This document shows, one piece after another, positions 49,926 to 58,718 of a stretch of 64,000 nt of DNA; position 1 is the stretch's first letter, and every line of letters starts with the position of its first letter. The notes under the pieces were generated by a model. It had not been told where the DNA came from and did not search any database. It worked only from the letters and a program-made list of their open reading frames with translations. Position numbers and translations under genes: made by a program. This DNA is from Longimonas halophila (GTDB lineage: Bacteria; Bacteroidota; Rhodothermia; Rhodothermales; Salinibacteraceae): NCBI RefSeq assembly GCF_002554705.1, contig NZ_PDEP01000004.1, forward strand, positions 1 through 64,000. The letters run 5' to 3'.

Positions 49926-52427
49926 ATGAAACGCCTCGTCGTTGCAACCCTCGTTTTCCTTTTCGCACTGCCCTTCACAGTCTATGCCCAGGAGGCATTC
50001 TACTACTCGGATAACCGCAAAATTCAGCTCCGTGAGGCTGAATCGTGGCGCACTGTACAGGTCCCAGAGATGGCGGTCTCGGCGCTGACGGCCGCCCTAA
50101 ATCGCCACCCCGATCTGCGCCTGCGGAAGGCTCTGGACGCGGACCGCGAGCTCTATTGGATAGAGCGGACCGGTAGGCGAGCCTTGAGCGCAGATGTGAT
50201 CAATCAGCTGTCCCAGCAGATCCCGATTCAGCGCACGTTTCCGGCTTTCTTCCGCGTACAGGATCGCGACACGACGCACTTCGTGATGACCGATGAGTTT
50301 CGGGTCCAGTTCAAGCCGGGCGTCTCCCGCGCCGAGATTGACTCTCTCAACGAGAAATACGGCGTCGAGCTCGCTCCGTTAGAGAGCGAAATCGACGAGC
50401 GACAGGCCCGCGACTACAACGAGTACGTGCTCCGTGTGACAGAGCAAGCCGAACGCAGTACCCTGGAGGTGGCAAATCAGTACTACCGGAGCTCGCGTAC
50501 CGTCTGGGCGTTGCCGAACTTCCACGTCAACTTCCGTCGTCCTGGGACGGCTTCTACGCAGAGCGTAAACGATCCACTCTACGACCAGCAGTATCACCTA
50601 AACAATACCAGCAGCAACCTCGGTACGGCCGACGTAGATATCGACGCGCCGGAGGCTTGGGAGCTCGAAACGGGATCCCCCAACGTTACAGTGGCCGTGA
50701 TTGACGATGGAGTAGAGAGCCACGAAGACTTCTACAGTGGGCAACTCGTCAACGGGTACACTGCCGTGGGAAGTGGGAATGGAGCTCCAGGATTTGGTGA
50801 TAAACACGGTCAGTCTGTTGCTGGGATTGTTGCAGCCAACCACAACGGGACAGGTGTCAGGGGGGTAACCTCGAGTGTTCAGATCATGCCGGTAAAGATT
50901 TTCAACCCTGATGCATCTGCCGACGAGATTGAAGATGCTATTGATCATGCTTGGCAGAATGGCGCGGACGTGCTGAACAACAGTTGGGGAGCCAGAACAG
51001 AGGGCGTTTACGACGATGGTATTGCCTCGGCCATCTCGCGTGCGCAGAGCAACGGACGGAATGGGCAAGGAAGCGTCGTTGTCGTGTCCGCAGGAAACAC
51101 CGCCAACGCCGAAAATGGAGTCGATGGATTCGTCTCGTTTCCTGCAACCGTGGACGGCGTTCTGGCGGTCGGAGCCGTCGATAGGAATGGGAATCCCTCC
51201 AACTACACCCCACGGAATGACTTGGAGGTCGACCTCGTCGCTCCGTCCAGCCGATACATTCGAGATCAATACGAGGCAGGCGACGTCACCACAATGGATC
51301 GGATGGGAAGTTCGGGATACGAGTCTGGAAACTATAATTCTCAGTTTGGTGGCACCTCGGCAGCGGCACCGCAGGTGGCGGGCACCGCAGCTTTGGTCTT
51401 ATCAAGGAATCCAAATCTTACTGAGCAAGAGGTTCGGACTATTATTGAAGACAGTGCCGACGATTACGGTTCGACCAATTGGAATGGAAACGGACGCCTC
51501 AATGCGTACGGGGCTGTCTCCAGCGTGGATCTAAACGTCACCCTCTCCGGCCCAAGCATCGTAAATAGCGGGCAGGAGGGCACCTGGACCGCCGACATCG
51601 AAGGAGGTGAAGGGTCTACCAGTTACAGTTGGAGCGTACGCGAGCCCGGTGCTACCTCGTGGACGGGAATCTGCTCCGGCCAAACGTGCTCCTACACGTT
51701 CACCAACTTCAGCACCTATGTTCAGGACGTCGAGATACGCGTTACCGTCGACAAAGGCAGTGAGACCGACACCGACAGCCAATGGGTTACGGTGTCGCCG
51801 GGAGCTCCCGGCTGCGAACCGTGGATGATCGAGTGTCCATCTACCCAACTCGCGAATCTCCGCTCGTTTGAAGCCGAGCCTCAGGGCGAGTCGGCCCAGC
51901 TGGCGTGGACGACCACCGGCTCGATGGGCGAAGGCGCCTTCCGTGTGCAGCACCGCGCCGATAGTACCGCCGCGTGGAGCGACCTCCAGACCGTCGAGGT
52001 CGCGGAGAGGACGCAGGTTGACTCCACCGATGCGCCAACGTACCAGGTCGCAACCGAGGCCCTGGCGCCGGGCCCCCACCAGTTTCGGCTGCAGTGGGTG
52101 GCAGGCAGCGAGACGGTGCTCTTGTCGGATGTGGTGGAGGCAGAGATCACACTGGAGGATCCGTACCGGCTGCGGGCGTATCCGAACCCGGCGGGGGCAC
52201 AGATGACCGTGGAAAGTGCGGTCAAGGAGCGTCAGCACGTGCGGATGCAGATCTACGATGTGCTCGGGCGGCGCGTTACGACCGTCTACGACGGCCCGAT
52301 GGTACCGAATGAGGTGAAGCACTTTACGGTGCAGCCCGGAGCCGACGGTCTGAGCAGCGGCACGTACTTCCTGCGCATGACCGGAGAGCAGTTCCAGACC
52401 ACTACGCGCATTAGTGTGGTGCGGTAG
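49926..52427 (+). CDS. Subtilisin-like S8 peptidase with type IX secretion sorting domain
   Basis: 833 residues: signal peptide (ending VYAQ), a pro-region to about 220 (FRVQFKPGVSRAEIDSLNEKYGVEL), then the S8 domain with catalytic D260 (VAVIDDGVESHEDF), H294 (DKHGQSVAGIVAANHNG) and S478 (GGTSAAAPQVAGTAAL). An Ig/PKD-like domain (about 540-625) follows, then an Fn3-like part. The last 86 residues (YRLRAYPNPAGAQMTVES... to TTRISVVR) form the Por/T9SS C-terminal sorting domain with the YPNP and YDVLGR motifs. It should be exported through the outer membrane by T9SS and anchored or released. A hairpin terminator follows. ATG at 49926, four codons after an in-frame ATG. Confidence 0.95.
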   Translation: MKRLVVATLVFLFALPFTVYAQEAFYYSDNRKIQLREAESWRTVQVPEMAVSALTAALNRHPDLRLRKALDADRELYWIERTGRRALSADVINQLSQQIPIQRTFPAFFRVQDRDTTHFVMTDEFRVQFKPGVSRAEIDSLNEKYGVELAPLESEIDERQARDYNEYVLRVTEQAERSTLEVANQYYRSSRTVWALPNFHVNFRRPGTASTQSVNDPLYDQQYHLNNTSSNLGTADVDIDAPEAWELETGSPNVTVAVIDDGVESHEDFYSGQLVNGYTAVGSGNGAPGFGDKHGQSVAGIVAANHNGTGVRGVTSSVQIMPVKIFNPDASADEIEDAIDHAWQNGADVLNNSWGARTEGVYDDGIASAISRAQSNGRNGQGSVVVVSAGNTANAENGVDGFVSFPATVDGVLAVGAVDRNGNPSNYTPRNDLEVDLVAPSSRYIRDQYEAGDVTTMDRMGSSGYESGNYNSQFGGTSAAAPQVAGTAALVLSRNPNLTEQEVRTIIEDSADDYGSTNWNGNGRLNAYGAVSSVDLNVTLSGPSIVNSGQEGTWTADIEGGEGSTSYSWSVREPGATSWTGICSGQTCSYTFTNFSTYVQDVEIRVTVDKGSETDTDSQWVTVSPGAPGCEPWMIECPSTQLANLRSFEAEPQGESAQLAWTTTGSMGEGAFRVQHRADSTAAWSDLQTVEVAERTQVDSTDAPTYQVATEALAPGPHQFRLQWVAGSETVLLSDVVEAEITLEDPYRLRAYPNPAGAQMTVESAVKERQHVRMQIYDVLGRRVTTVYDGPMVPNEVKHFTVQPGADGLSSGTYFLRMTGEQFQTTTRISVVR

Positions 52428-52458
52428 AGGTAAACGCTGGACATGTTGGGTGTAAGGT

Positions 52459-52498
52459 GTAGGGACGCCTCGGCAACGGCCGGGCGTCCCTACGTTTT
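52459..52498 (+). terminator. Terminator hairpin of the subtilisin gene, GTAGGGAC family
   Basis: GTAGGGACGCC (52459-52469) and its exact complement (52483-52493) enclose a 13-base loop, then GTTTTGT. It is 31 bases after the stop at 52427. The arms share GTAGGGAC with the palindromes at 10993 and 39804. Confidence 0.7.
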
Positions 52499-53024
52499 GT
52501 GGGGCCGTTATCGGGACCCTTATTGCTCTGTAGGATTCTGGAAGCAGCCGCTGTACGTTGTGTTTTATCATCAGAGCATTTCCATAGCCGGGAATCGCTT
52601 GCATCCCCGGCGACACTGGTTGACACCTGCTTAGAAGGTACGCACCTGACGAGCTATTGTATACTCAAGAGGTTCTTTTGGGCTTGTAGCACAAGGTACC
52701 GTGTCCAACTTGGATGGGGACGTTCATTTTTGCCTTGATGCAAAAACGAACCAAAAAGATCAAGGCTGGAAGAACTGGGCCTGACTGCGCCCTTCGGTCC
52801 GCTAAAATTGATCAAACTCACTCGCAAGCTCGCTTAAACAGGATCAATTTTCGGGCGCGTCCCTCCGGGCTTCGTCCGGGCGGCCCACTTCTTCGAGGCC
52901 GAACAGCTTCATACACGGGTTCTATACCGCGGGGAGGGCCGCGGGGAGGCGTGAAGCCTGCAAACTGGACCACTCCAAACAGACTGGTTGAACTTGCATT
53001 ATTTGCTATGTCCGGAGCGAAAAC

Positions 53025-53172
53025 GGGGCAGAGCCCCTCAGCACCTGCGTCATGAGGCAGAGCCTCGCGACGAGTGTGAAGAGGGAAGTGGGGCGTTGCT
53101 GCATGAACAAAAGAGAACCCCCTCGTCGCATGGCTCCGCCGTGCGACGTGTGCCGTACAGGGGCTCTGCCCC
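53025..53172. mobile_element. 148-bp composite palindrome element bounded by GGGGCAGAGCCCC
   Basis: GGGGCAGAGCCCC at 53025-53037 and its complement GGGGCTCTGCCCC at 53159-53172 (approximately) face each other. Inside are GAGGCAGAGCCTC and CGTCGCATGGCTCCGCCGTG, the palindrome also found at 24363 and 39739. The inverted ends and lack of coding potential suggest a MITE-like unit of the same group as the insertion at 24237-24409. Confidence 0.5.
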
Positions 53173-53284
53173 GTCCTTGGGTACCCGCATCTGCATCAAT
53201 GATGTGCGAGGGATCGAAGGGGAGGTGGGGGCTCGTATCCGTCCCCTGCGGGCGCAGGCTTTTGATGCGTGCCCCTGGTCCCCG

Positions 53285-53312
53285 GACACGCCTACAGCAC
53301 GTAGCCCAAGTT
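53285..53312 (+). repeat. 28-base dispersed repeat, copy 2
   Basis: Matches 48096-48123 at 27 of 28 positions by eye. Confidence 0.65.
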
Positions 53313-53493
53313 CCTAAGATAGACCTACAAAAGTGTCTTAGCAGGTATATCCTCGTAACGAGAGGCTGCCGCCTTGCTCTGGATCCTGGATCGCGCTCGC
53401 ACGCTCGCTTGTCCAGGATGACGAGTCGGGGAGAAGGCGGTGGGTTAGTGGTTGCTCTCTACGAACGCGAGAATCCCATCCTGAACATCTCTG

Positions 53494-53517
53494 CGTCCAA
53501 CGGTCCCCCGTTGGACG
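53494..53517. repeat. Single REP-type palindrome CGTCCAACGG-TCCC-CCGTTGGACG
   Basis: Ten-base perfect arms; a CTCCTGCGTCC segment about 17 bases later resembles the outer arm of the REPINs at 23442 and 24198, so it may be a half-REPIN. It sits 35 bases beyond the prmA stop. Confidence 0.75.
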
Positions 53518-53551
53518 GGCCTGGAGACACTCCTGCGTCCCTGGATACAAA

Positions 53552-54412
53552 TCACGCCGCCGCACGCGTCAGGTGCACGGCCCACCACGGCAGGGAGGAG
53601 CGTTCGTTCGTCACAGCAAAGCCATGCTCACGCGCAGCCGCCCGCATGGCAGGAGCGTCGTCGAGGAGGCAGCCGGAGCAGATGCAGTGCCCGCCTTCGC
53701 GCAGCCGCTCGGCAAACTGCGGCATCAGGTCGATGAGTACGGCTCGGTGGATATTCGCAAGCACAATGTCGGCGGATGCGAGGGGCAGGTCGGCGAGGGT
53801 GCCGTGATGCACCTGCACCCGCTCGGCCACGTCGTTCTGGGCGATGTTCTCGCGGGTGTTTTCCACGGCCCACGTGTCAATGTCGATGGCATCTACGCGG
53901 GCGGCTCCGGCACGGCAGGCGGCAATAGCCAGGATGCCGGTGCCGGTACCTACGTCAAGCACGCGGGCGTCGTCGAAGGACAGATCGGCCATCAGCTCCA
54001 GCACCAGGCGCGTGGTGGCGTGGTAGCCGGTGCCAAAGCTCATCTTCGGGTCAATGACGAGCGGCGGGTATGCGTTGGGGGGAGGCGCGGCATCGGACCA
54101 CGACGGGCGCACGAAGAACGGTCCGATGTGCTGCGGCTCGACGGAGGCCTCCCACTCGGCGTTCCAGTTGCGCGCTGGAATCGTGTCGATGTGGAGCGCG
54201 GCCGTGGGGGCCTGTGCATCCAGCCACTCGCGCACGGCATCGGCCTTCGCCTCCCCCCAGACCGGTGCGGCAACGTACGCCCGAAACGTATTGCCTTCGG
54301 GGTAGAAGCCGTGCGCGCCGTGCTCATTCAGGAGTGCCGTGAGCGCCTCGTGGTGGGCACCGGCACCGGTGATTGTGACCTCCACAGTAGGCGTAGCAGC
54401 GTTGTCAGGCAT
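53552..54412 (-). CDS. prmA: Ribosomal protein L11 methyltransferase
   Basis: 286 residues. PrmA methylates the N-terminal amine and lysines of ribosomal protein L11 with S-adenosylmethionine. Marks are the substrate-domain WNAEWEASVEPQHIGPFFVRPSW, PLVIDPKMSFGTGYHATTRLVLE, the SAM-binding VLDVGTGTGILAIAACRAGA, AIDIDTWAVENTRENIAQN and the NPPY-like ADIVLANIHRAVL. Length is close to E. coli PrmA. The ATG at 54412 lies five bases after the menG stop, so translation is probably coupled. Confidence 0.94.
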   Translation of the reverse strand: MPDNAATPTVEVTITGAGAHHEALTALLNEHGAHGFYPEGNTFRAYVAAPVWGEAKADAVREWLDAQAPTAALHIDTIPARNWNAEWEASVEPQHIGPFFVRPSWSDAAPPPNAYPPLVIDPKMSFGTGYHATTRLVLELMADLSFDDARVLDVGTGTGILAIAACRAGAARVDAIDIDTWAVENTRENIAQNDVAERVQVHHGTLADLPLASADIVLANIHRAVLIDLMPQFAERLREGGHCICSGCLLDDAPAMRAAAREHGFAVTNERSSLPWWAVHLTRAAA

Positions 54413-54417
54413 AGGCG

Positions 54418-55170
54418 TTACGCAGCGTAAGGAACGCGTCCGCGGTAGAGCGAGGCGATGCCGAAGGTGAGCGGCTCCCACAGCAGGTCGGTGTAGCCCG
54501 TGCCGTGCAGCCGGTCGAGGAAGTCGGGGCCGTCGGGAAAGGCAGCGACGGAGTCGGGCAGGTACTGGTACGCGCCGGCATCGGGACTCAAGGTGCCGCC
54601 GATGCGCGGGAGCACGTTGCGCGAGTACCAGTCGTAGAGCGGCGCCATGAGCGCGCCCCGCGGCTGGCTGAACTCCAGCACCACGAGCACGCCCCCGGGG
54701 CGCAGCGTACGGTGCATATCGCTCAGCCCTGCATCTAAGTTCTCGAAGTTGCGGACGCCAAACGCTACGAGCGCGGCATCGAACGCGTTGTCGGGAAACG
54801 GAAGATCGGCGGCATCCCCCTGAACCAGTTGGATGCGCGGGCCCAGACCGCGCCGGTCGAGCTTCTTCTGGCCGAAGCGCAGCATCTCGGCGGAGATGTC
54901 GACCCCTACGACTTGGCGCGGGTGCAGCTCCTCCTCGGCCATGATGGCGAGGTCGGCGGTGCCGGTGGCCATGTCCATAAGCCGTGTGACGCGCTCGGGG
55001 CGAAGCAGGTCAATCGCGCGGTGGCGCCAGTACTGGTCGATGCCAAGGCTCAGAATGCGGTTCAGCAGGTCGTAGCGCGGGGCAATGGCATCGAACATGG
55101 CTTCGATGTGCTCGCGCTTGCCATCGACTTCGCCAATGGGCGGATGGTTGGCAGGGGGATGCGTGGGCAT
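54418..55170 (-). CDS. menG: Demethylmenaquinone methyltransferase (UbiE/MenG)
   Basis: 250-residue class I methyltransferase completing menaquinone synthesis by C-methylation of demethylmenaquinone. AMFDAIAPRYDLLNRILSLGIDQYWR, LMDMATGTADLAIMA, GVDISAEMLRFGQKKL, FPDNAFDAALVAFGVRNFENLDAGLSDMHRTLRPGG and LEFSQP are the UbiE signatures. As this lineage normally uses menaquinone, menG is preferred to ubiE. It is fourth in the run aat-DUF1460-pfkA-menG-prmA. Confidence 0.94.
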   Translation of the reverse strand: MPTHPPANHPPIGEVDGKREHIEAMFDAIAPRYDLLNRILSLGIDQYWRHRAIDLLRPERVTRLMDMATGTADLAIMAEEELHPRQVVGVDISAEMLRFGQKKLDRRGLGPRIQLVQGDAADLPFPDNAFDAALVAFGVRNFENLDAGLSDMHRTLRPGGVLVVLEFSQPRGALMAPLYDWYSRNVLPRIGGTLSPDAGAYQYLPDSVAAFPDGPDFLDRLHGTGYTDLLWEPLTFGIASLYRGRVPYAA

Positions 55171-55264
55171 AGCAGCAAGAAGCGAAAAAGTGGGGCGGGA
55201 TGTACAGCATGTTGTATCCCACCCGCAGCGTAGAAGTGCCGGAGGCGGTAGGGATCCGGCAGGC

Positions 55265-56248
55265 TTAGCTCAAAATCTGCGTGAGCTTCAGCAAGTCGTA
55301 ATCGATACTCTTTTTGCGGCCCCACACGTTGCGGAGCGGCGTGAGCTTGACCTCGCTGTTTACGAGTCCGACCATGACTTCGGAGTGCCCGTCGAGGAGC
55401 GATTCGACGGCGCCCACGCCCAGGCGGCTGGCCAGGACGCGGTCGCTGGCGGTGGGCGAGCCGCCGCGTTGGATGTGGCCCAGAATGGTCGAGCGCAGGT
55501 CGATGTCGTTGAAGTCGCTGTCGTCTAAGAGGGCCTTCTCGATGCCACGCGCTCCGCCGAGCTCATCGCCCTCGGCCACGATGACGATGGTAGAGCGCCG
55601 CTGCGCGGACATAAGCGACAGGAGGCGCTCCTTGACGACCTCCATTTCGGTGATGGTTTCGGGGATGAGCACCATCTCAGCGCCGCCGCCAATACCGCAG
55701 TTTAGGGCGATGAACCCCGCATCGCGGCCCATCACCTCAATGAGGAAGAGGCGGTTGTGTGCATCCGCGGTATCGCGCACGCGGTCGATGTTCTCGATAG
55801 CGGTGTTGAGCGCCGTATCGTAGCCGATGGTGGTATCGGTGCCGTAGAGGTCGTTGTCGATTGTGCCGGGACAGCCCACAACGGGAATGTCGTGTTCGTC
55901 GTGCAAGATGTTCGCGCCGCGCATCGTACCGTCGCCGCCGATAGCGACCAGCGCATCCACCTTATACTCCTTCAGCATGCGCATGGCACGAGCGCGGCCT
56001 TCGGGGTTCATGAATGCGGGAGAGCGGGCACTTTTGAGTACAGTCCCGCCAGTTTGCACGATATTGGAGACCGAGCGCCGGTCCATCTCCACAAAGTCGC
56101 CCTCGATCATGCCCTCGTAGCCCCGGCGAATGCCCATCACGTCGAGGTCGTTGGCTAGGGCGGTGCGCACCACCGCGCGCAGGCAGGCATTCATGCCGGG
56201 GGCATCACCTCCGCTGGTGTACACCCCAATACGCTCAATGTCTCTCAT
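55265..56248 (-). CDS. pfkA: 6-phosphofructokinase
   Basis: 327 residues. Phosphorylates fructose 6-phosphate in glycolysis. IGVYTSGGDAPGMNACLRAVVR, ALVAIGGDGTMRGA (Gly after GGDG in the position linked with ATP use, not PPi), PVVGCPGTIDNDLYGTDTTIGYDTALNTA (catalytic Asp in TIDND), IEVMGRDAGFIAL and LGHIQRGGSPTASDR are all present. Length is that of bacterial ATP-PFK. The ATG at 56248 precedes the conserved start; a second ATG four codons upstream is possible. Confidence 0.96.
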   Translation of the reverse strand: MRDIERIGVYTSGGDAPGMNACLRAVVRTALANDLDVMGIRRGYEGMIEGDFVEMDRRSVSNIVQTGGTVLKSARSPAFMNPEGRARAMRMLKEYKVDALVAIGGDGTMRGANILHDEHDIPVVGCPGTIDNDLYGTDTTIGYDTALNTAIENIDRVRDTADAHNRLFLIEVMGRDAGFIALNCGIGGGAEMVLIPETITEMEVVKERLLSLMSAQRRSTIVIVAEGDELGGARGIEKALLDDSDFNDIDLRSTILGHIQRGGSPTASDRVLASRLGVGAVESLLDGHSEVMVGLVNSEVKLTPLRNVWGRKKSIDYDLLKLTQILS

Positions 56249-56308
56249 AAAACGAACCATTCGTTGTAGAAGTCAAGATGGGAAGCGTAGACGCAGTGTG
56301 GGCTGGTG

Positions 56309-57232
56309 CTACGGCGCTACAGGGCGCGCTACCACGATACCGATCTGATGATCGATCTGTTGGACGTACTGTTGAATATCGGGCGAAACAACAACCTCGC
56401 CGCTGAGCGAGGCATGTAGCAGGCCAAGTTGGCCGTTGTCGGCGCGAAACGCGAGCCCGGTGTGGGCAATGTCGAGCCCCTCGATGTCCGTGGCCAGCCC
56501 AATAATGTCGCCCGCCTCAATCTGGTCGGCCACCGCGCTGATGTCATCTTGGGGGATGACGTGCCATGCATGGTTTTGGGCCTGCAGATTCGCCTCCATG
56601 TCTTGAATACAGGCGTAGAGGCTGTCGTTCGTGGCAAAGCGGTCGTACGCATCGCGGTGTTCGCCCATGAAGGTAAGCGAGCGATCCACGCGGGCCCCGC
56701 CCAGGTCGGCGGTGATGTCGCGCACCACACCGCGACGTTCGTTGTCGGAAATCCACTCGCTAAAGTAGTGCAGGCGAGCGCAGTAGCTGGGTTCGGCACC
56801 GCCGCGATAGCGCTGGGCTTGCAGGCGCTCGGCATAGCCCTCAAATCCGTAGTCGCGCACGGCCACCCCGCGCCCCATCGCCAGCATGGCTTCGACGAAC
56901 GTCACACAGTCGAACCCGTCAAGGCGCGTTACGAGGCGCTCGGTCGGCGTGGTGTCGAGCGTATGCTCCAGGTAGGGGGCACCCATAAACTGCTGCCCCA
57001 GCGCCTGCATGATGCGTCCGAGGGATTCGGTGTGCAGGTTCTCGGTGCGGGCGTTGCTCATGACATCGGCAAAGCGATCCTGTGTAGCTGAGTCGGGCGG
57101 AGCCGGAGGTGCTTCTTGCACGCCGGTGGGGGCGTCGTTGGGCTCGGCGGGCGGAGGCGGCGCGTCGTCGGTGCAGGCGGCAAGGGGCAGCAGAAGCAGC
57201 AGACCCACAATACGAAGCAAATGGACGGACAT
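56309..57232 (-). CDS. DUF1460 amidase-like lipoprotein
   Basis: 307 residues: lipoprotein signal (LLLLPLAAC, Cys20), an Ala/Pro-rich linker to about 50, and a DUF1460 domain. DUF1460 proteins adopt an NlpC/P60-like fold and are thought to cleave N-acetylmuramoyl-L-alanine bonds or related peptidoglycan pieces. The nucleophile is C109 in LDGFDCVTFVEAMLA and the His is in DIAHTGLAFR. MGAPYLEHTLD and the YCARLHYFSEWI segment match the family. It lies 60 bases upstream of pfkA in a minus-strand run. Confidence 0.88.
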   Translation of the reverse strand: MSVHLLRIVGLLLLLPLAACTDDAPPPPAEPNDAPTGVQEAPPAPPDSATQDRFADVMSNARTENLHTESLGRIMQALGQQFMGAPYLEHTLDTTPTERLVTRLDGFDCVTFVEAMLAMGRGVAVRDYGFEGYAERLQAQRYRGGAEPSYCARLHYFSEWISDNERRGVVRDITADLGGARVDRSLTFMGEHRDAYDRFATNDSLYACIQDMEANLQAQNHAWHVIPQDDISAVADQIEAGDIIGLATDIEGLDIAHTGLAFRADNGQLGLLHASLSGEVVVSPDIQQYVQQIDHQIGIVVARPVAP

Positions 57233-57318
57233 AGCAGAAGCAGTTACGTTCAGAACATACAATAGAGAGATGCAAAGGGCTGCGCATCCCCCTGTACCTA
57301 CAAAATACATAGACCCAG

Positions 57319-57972
57319 CTACGACGACACTGGGCCAAAGTCGGGAACGCTGTTCATATCCGGCAGGCAGTCGAAGGGTTCGTTGGGGAGGGGCCACCAC
57401 GGGCAATCTACGTCGAGGGCGGCACGCAGGATGTCGAGGTAGCGCGAGCGCGGCACCTCGCGGGCGCCAAAGCGCTCCAGGTGCTTGGTGGTGTACTGCG
57501 TATCGAGCAGTTGGTAGCCGCCCGCGCGCAGTTGTCGAACCAGGTGGGCCAGCGCCACCTTCGAGGCATACGACTCGCGAAAAAACATTGACTCACCAAA
57601 GAATGCACCGCCCAGAGCCACGCCGTAGAGTCCGCCCGCAAGTTGGTCGTCCTTCCAGCACTCTACGCTGTGCGCTACGCCCCGCTGATGCAGCTCGGTG
57701 AACACCTCCTTGATGGGCGGTGTGATCCACGTTTCGTCGCGGTCGGCACAGCCGGCGATGACCTTGGCGAATGCGGTGTCGGTGCGTACGGCAAAAGTGC
57801 CGCGCCGCACATGCCTGGCCAGGTTATGGGGCATGTGAAATGCATCGAGCGGAATGACGCCACGCGGGTCGGGCGAGTGCCACTGTATGGTCTGCGTGTA
57901 GGGCGTGCCCATCGGGAAAAGGCCCTGTGTGTAGGCCCAGGTGACTTGGTTGGCCGAGAGCGCATCGGACAT
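57319..57972 (-). CDS. aat: Leucyl/phenylalanyl-tRNA--protein transferase
   Basis: 217 residues. Aat adds Leu or Phe from tRNA to N-terminal Arg or Lys of proteins, making N-degron substrates for ClpS-ClpAP. AYTQGLFPMG, IQWHSPDPRGVIPLDAFHMP, DETWITPPIKEVFTELHQRGVAHSVECWKDDQLAGGLYGVALGGAFFGESMFFRESYASKVALAHL and LLDTQYTTKHLERFGAREVPR are the family blocks in order. Length is typical. First gene of the minus-strand run; divergent from the biotin carrier gene, with 128 bases between starts. Confidence 0.95.
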   Translation of the reverse strand: MSDALSANQVTWAYTQGLFPMGTPYTQTIQWHSPDPRGVIPLDAFHMPHNLARHVRRGTFAVRTDTAFAKVIAGCADRDETWITPPIKEVFTELHQRGVAHSVECWKDDQLAGGLYGVALGGAFFGESMFFRESYASKVALAHLVRQLRAGGYQLLDTQYTTKHLERFGAREVPRSRYLDILRAALDVDCPWWPLPNEPFDCLPDMNSVPDFGPVSS

Positions 57973-58100
57973 GCGGAGCGGGGAAAATCAAAGGAGGCTT
58001 TGCAGAGCACAAACTGTGAATGGCGTGGCGCGTTCGTATGTTGCTTCCACAACATGGCCTACATCTGCTTGTCGCTCCCTCCCCTGGTTCTGCTCCCGCT

Positions 58101-58631
58101 ATGTCTGATACATCGTACCGCGCCGATCTCGATAACCGCTCGTTCGACTGCACGGTGAGCGACGACGAGGGCCTTATGCTCGACGAGACTGATGCCGATG
58201 CCTCGGCCACCGATATCTCGGTGGAGCGCGTGGGACCGGGCTACCTGTCGCTTCTGGTTGATGGCACGAGCATATCGGCTGCTGTGGAGCCGCTCGATGG
58301 GAACCGCTACCGTGTCACGATCAACGGACGCATGACCGAGGTGCAGGTCAAAGACGAACGCGCCATGCTGCTGGAGTCCTTCGGGCTCGAAGCCGCTGCC
58401 GATGCGGGGGAGGCCGAGGTCCGCGCACCCATGCCAGGCCTGGTGCTCGATGTGCTTGTCTCCGAAGGCGACACGGTCGAGGCCGACGAGGGCCTGCTCG
58501 TGCTCGAAGCCATGAAGATGGAGAACGAACTGTCGGCGCCGGGGCCGGGCACCGTCGAGGCGATCCATGTGAGCGAGGGCGACGCAGTCGAAAAAGATGC
58601 GCTGCTCATCGAACTCGACCTGGAAGCATAG
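58101..58631 (+). CDS. Biotin carboxyl carrier domain protein
   Basis: 176 residues. An N-terminal beta-rich region (about 30-95) is followed by a biotinyl domain (about 107-174): APMPGLVLDVLVSEGDTVEADEGLLVLEAMKMENEL, with K139 in AMKM the biotinylation site. The plan is that of the carrier subunit of acyl-CoA carboxylases or decarboxylases in Bacteroidota. No carboxylase or carboxyltransferase gene is adjacent, so its partners are elsewhere. A TATGTTG box lies 57 bases before the ATG. The ATG at 58101 is preferred; an earlier one at 58020 overlaps that box. Confidence 0.9.
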   Translation: MSDTSYRADLDNRSFDCTVSDDEGLMLDETDADASATDISVERVGPGYLSLLVDGTSISAAVEPLDGNRYRVTINGRMTEVQVKDERAMLLESFGLEAAADAGEAEVRAPMPGLVLDVLVSEGDTVEADEGLLVLEAMKMENELSAPGPGTVEAIHVSEGDAVEKDALLIELDLEA

Positions 58632-58718
58632 CCCTCTGCTTAGCGGTCCGCTTGGTCATCTCGTTGGGGAGGCGCAGGCCGCCTTCTTCTGTTTTCACTT
58701 CGCGATTCCTGCCTGCGT

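Larger units (their letters stand above)
52428..53551. other. 1.1-kb gene-free, repeat-rich region
   Basis: In order: the terminator palindrome at 52459-52493; a TTTTTGCCTTGATGCAAAAA-like inverted repeat with ATCAAGGC (52726-52767); AAAATTGATC...GATCAATTTT (52804-52851); the composite element at 53025-53172; the 28-base repeat at 53285-53312; a scrap of GTCCAGGATGACGAG; and the REP palindrome at 53494-53517. The forward frame over 52714-53055 runs through these repeats and is not believed. It resembles a graveyard of small non-autonomous elements. Confidence 0.5.

Noticed and set aside
52714..53055. Forward frame of 113 codons (MGTFIFALMQKRTKK...)
   Set aside because: It runs across several inverted repeats; I recall similar products from intergenic repeats in Bacteroidota. 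Not a believable gene.
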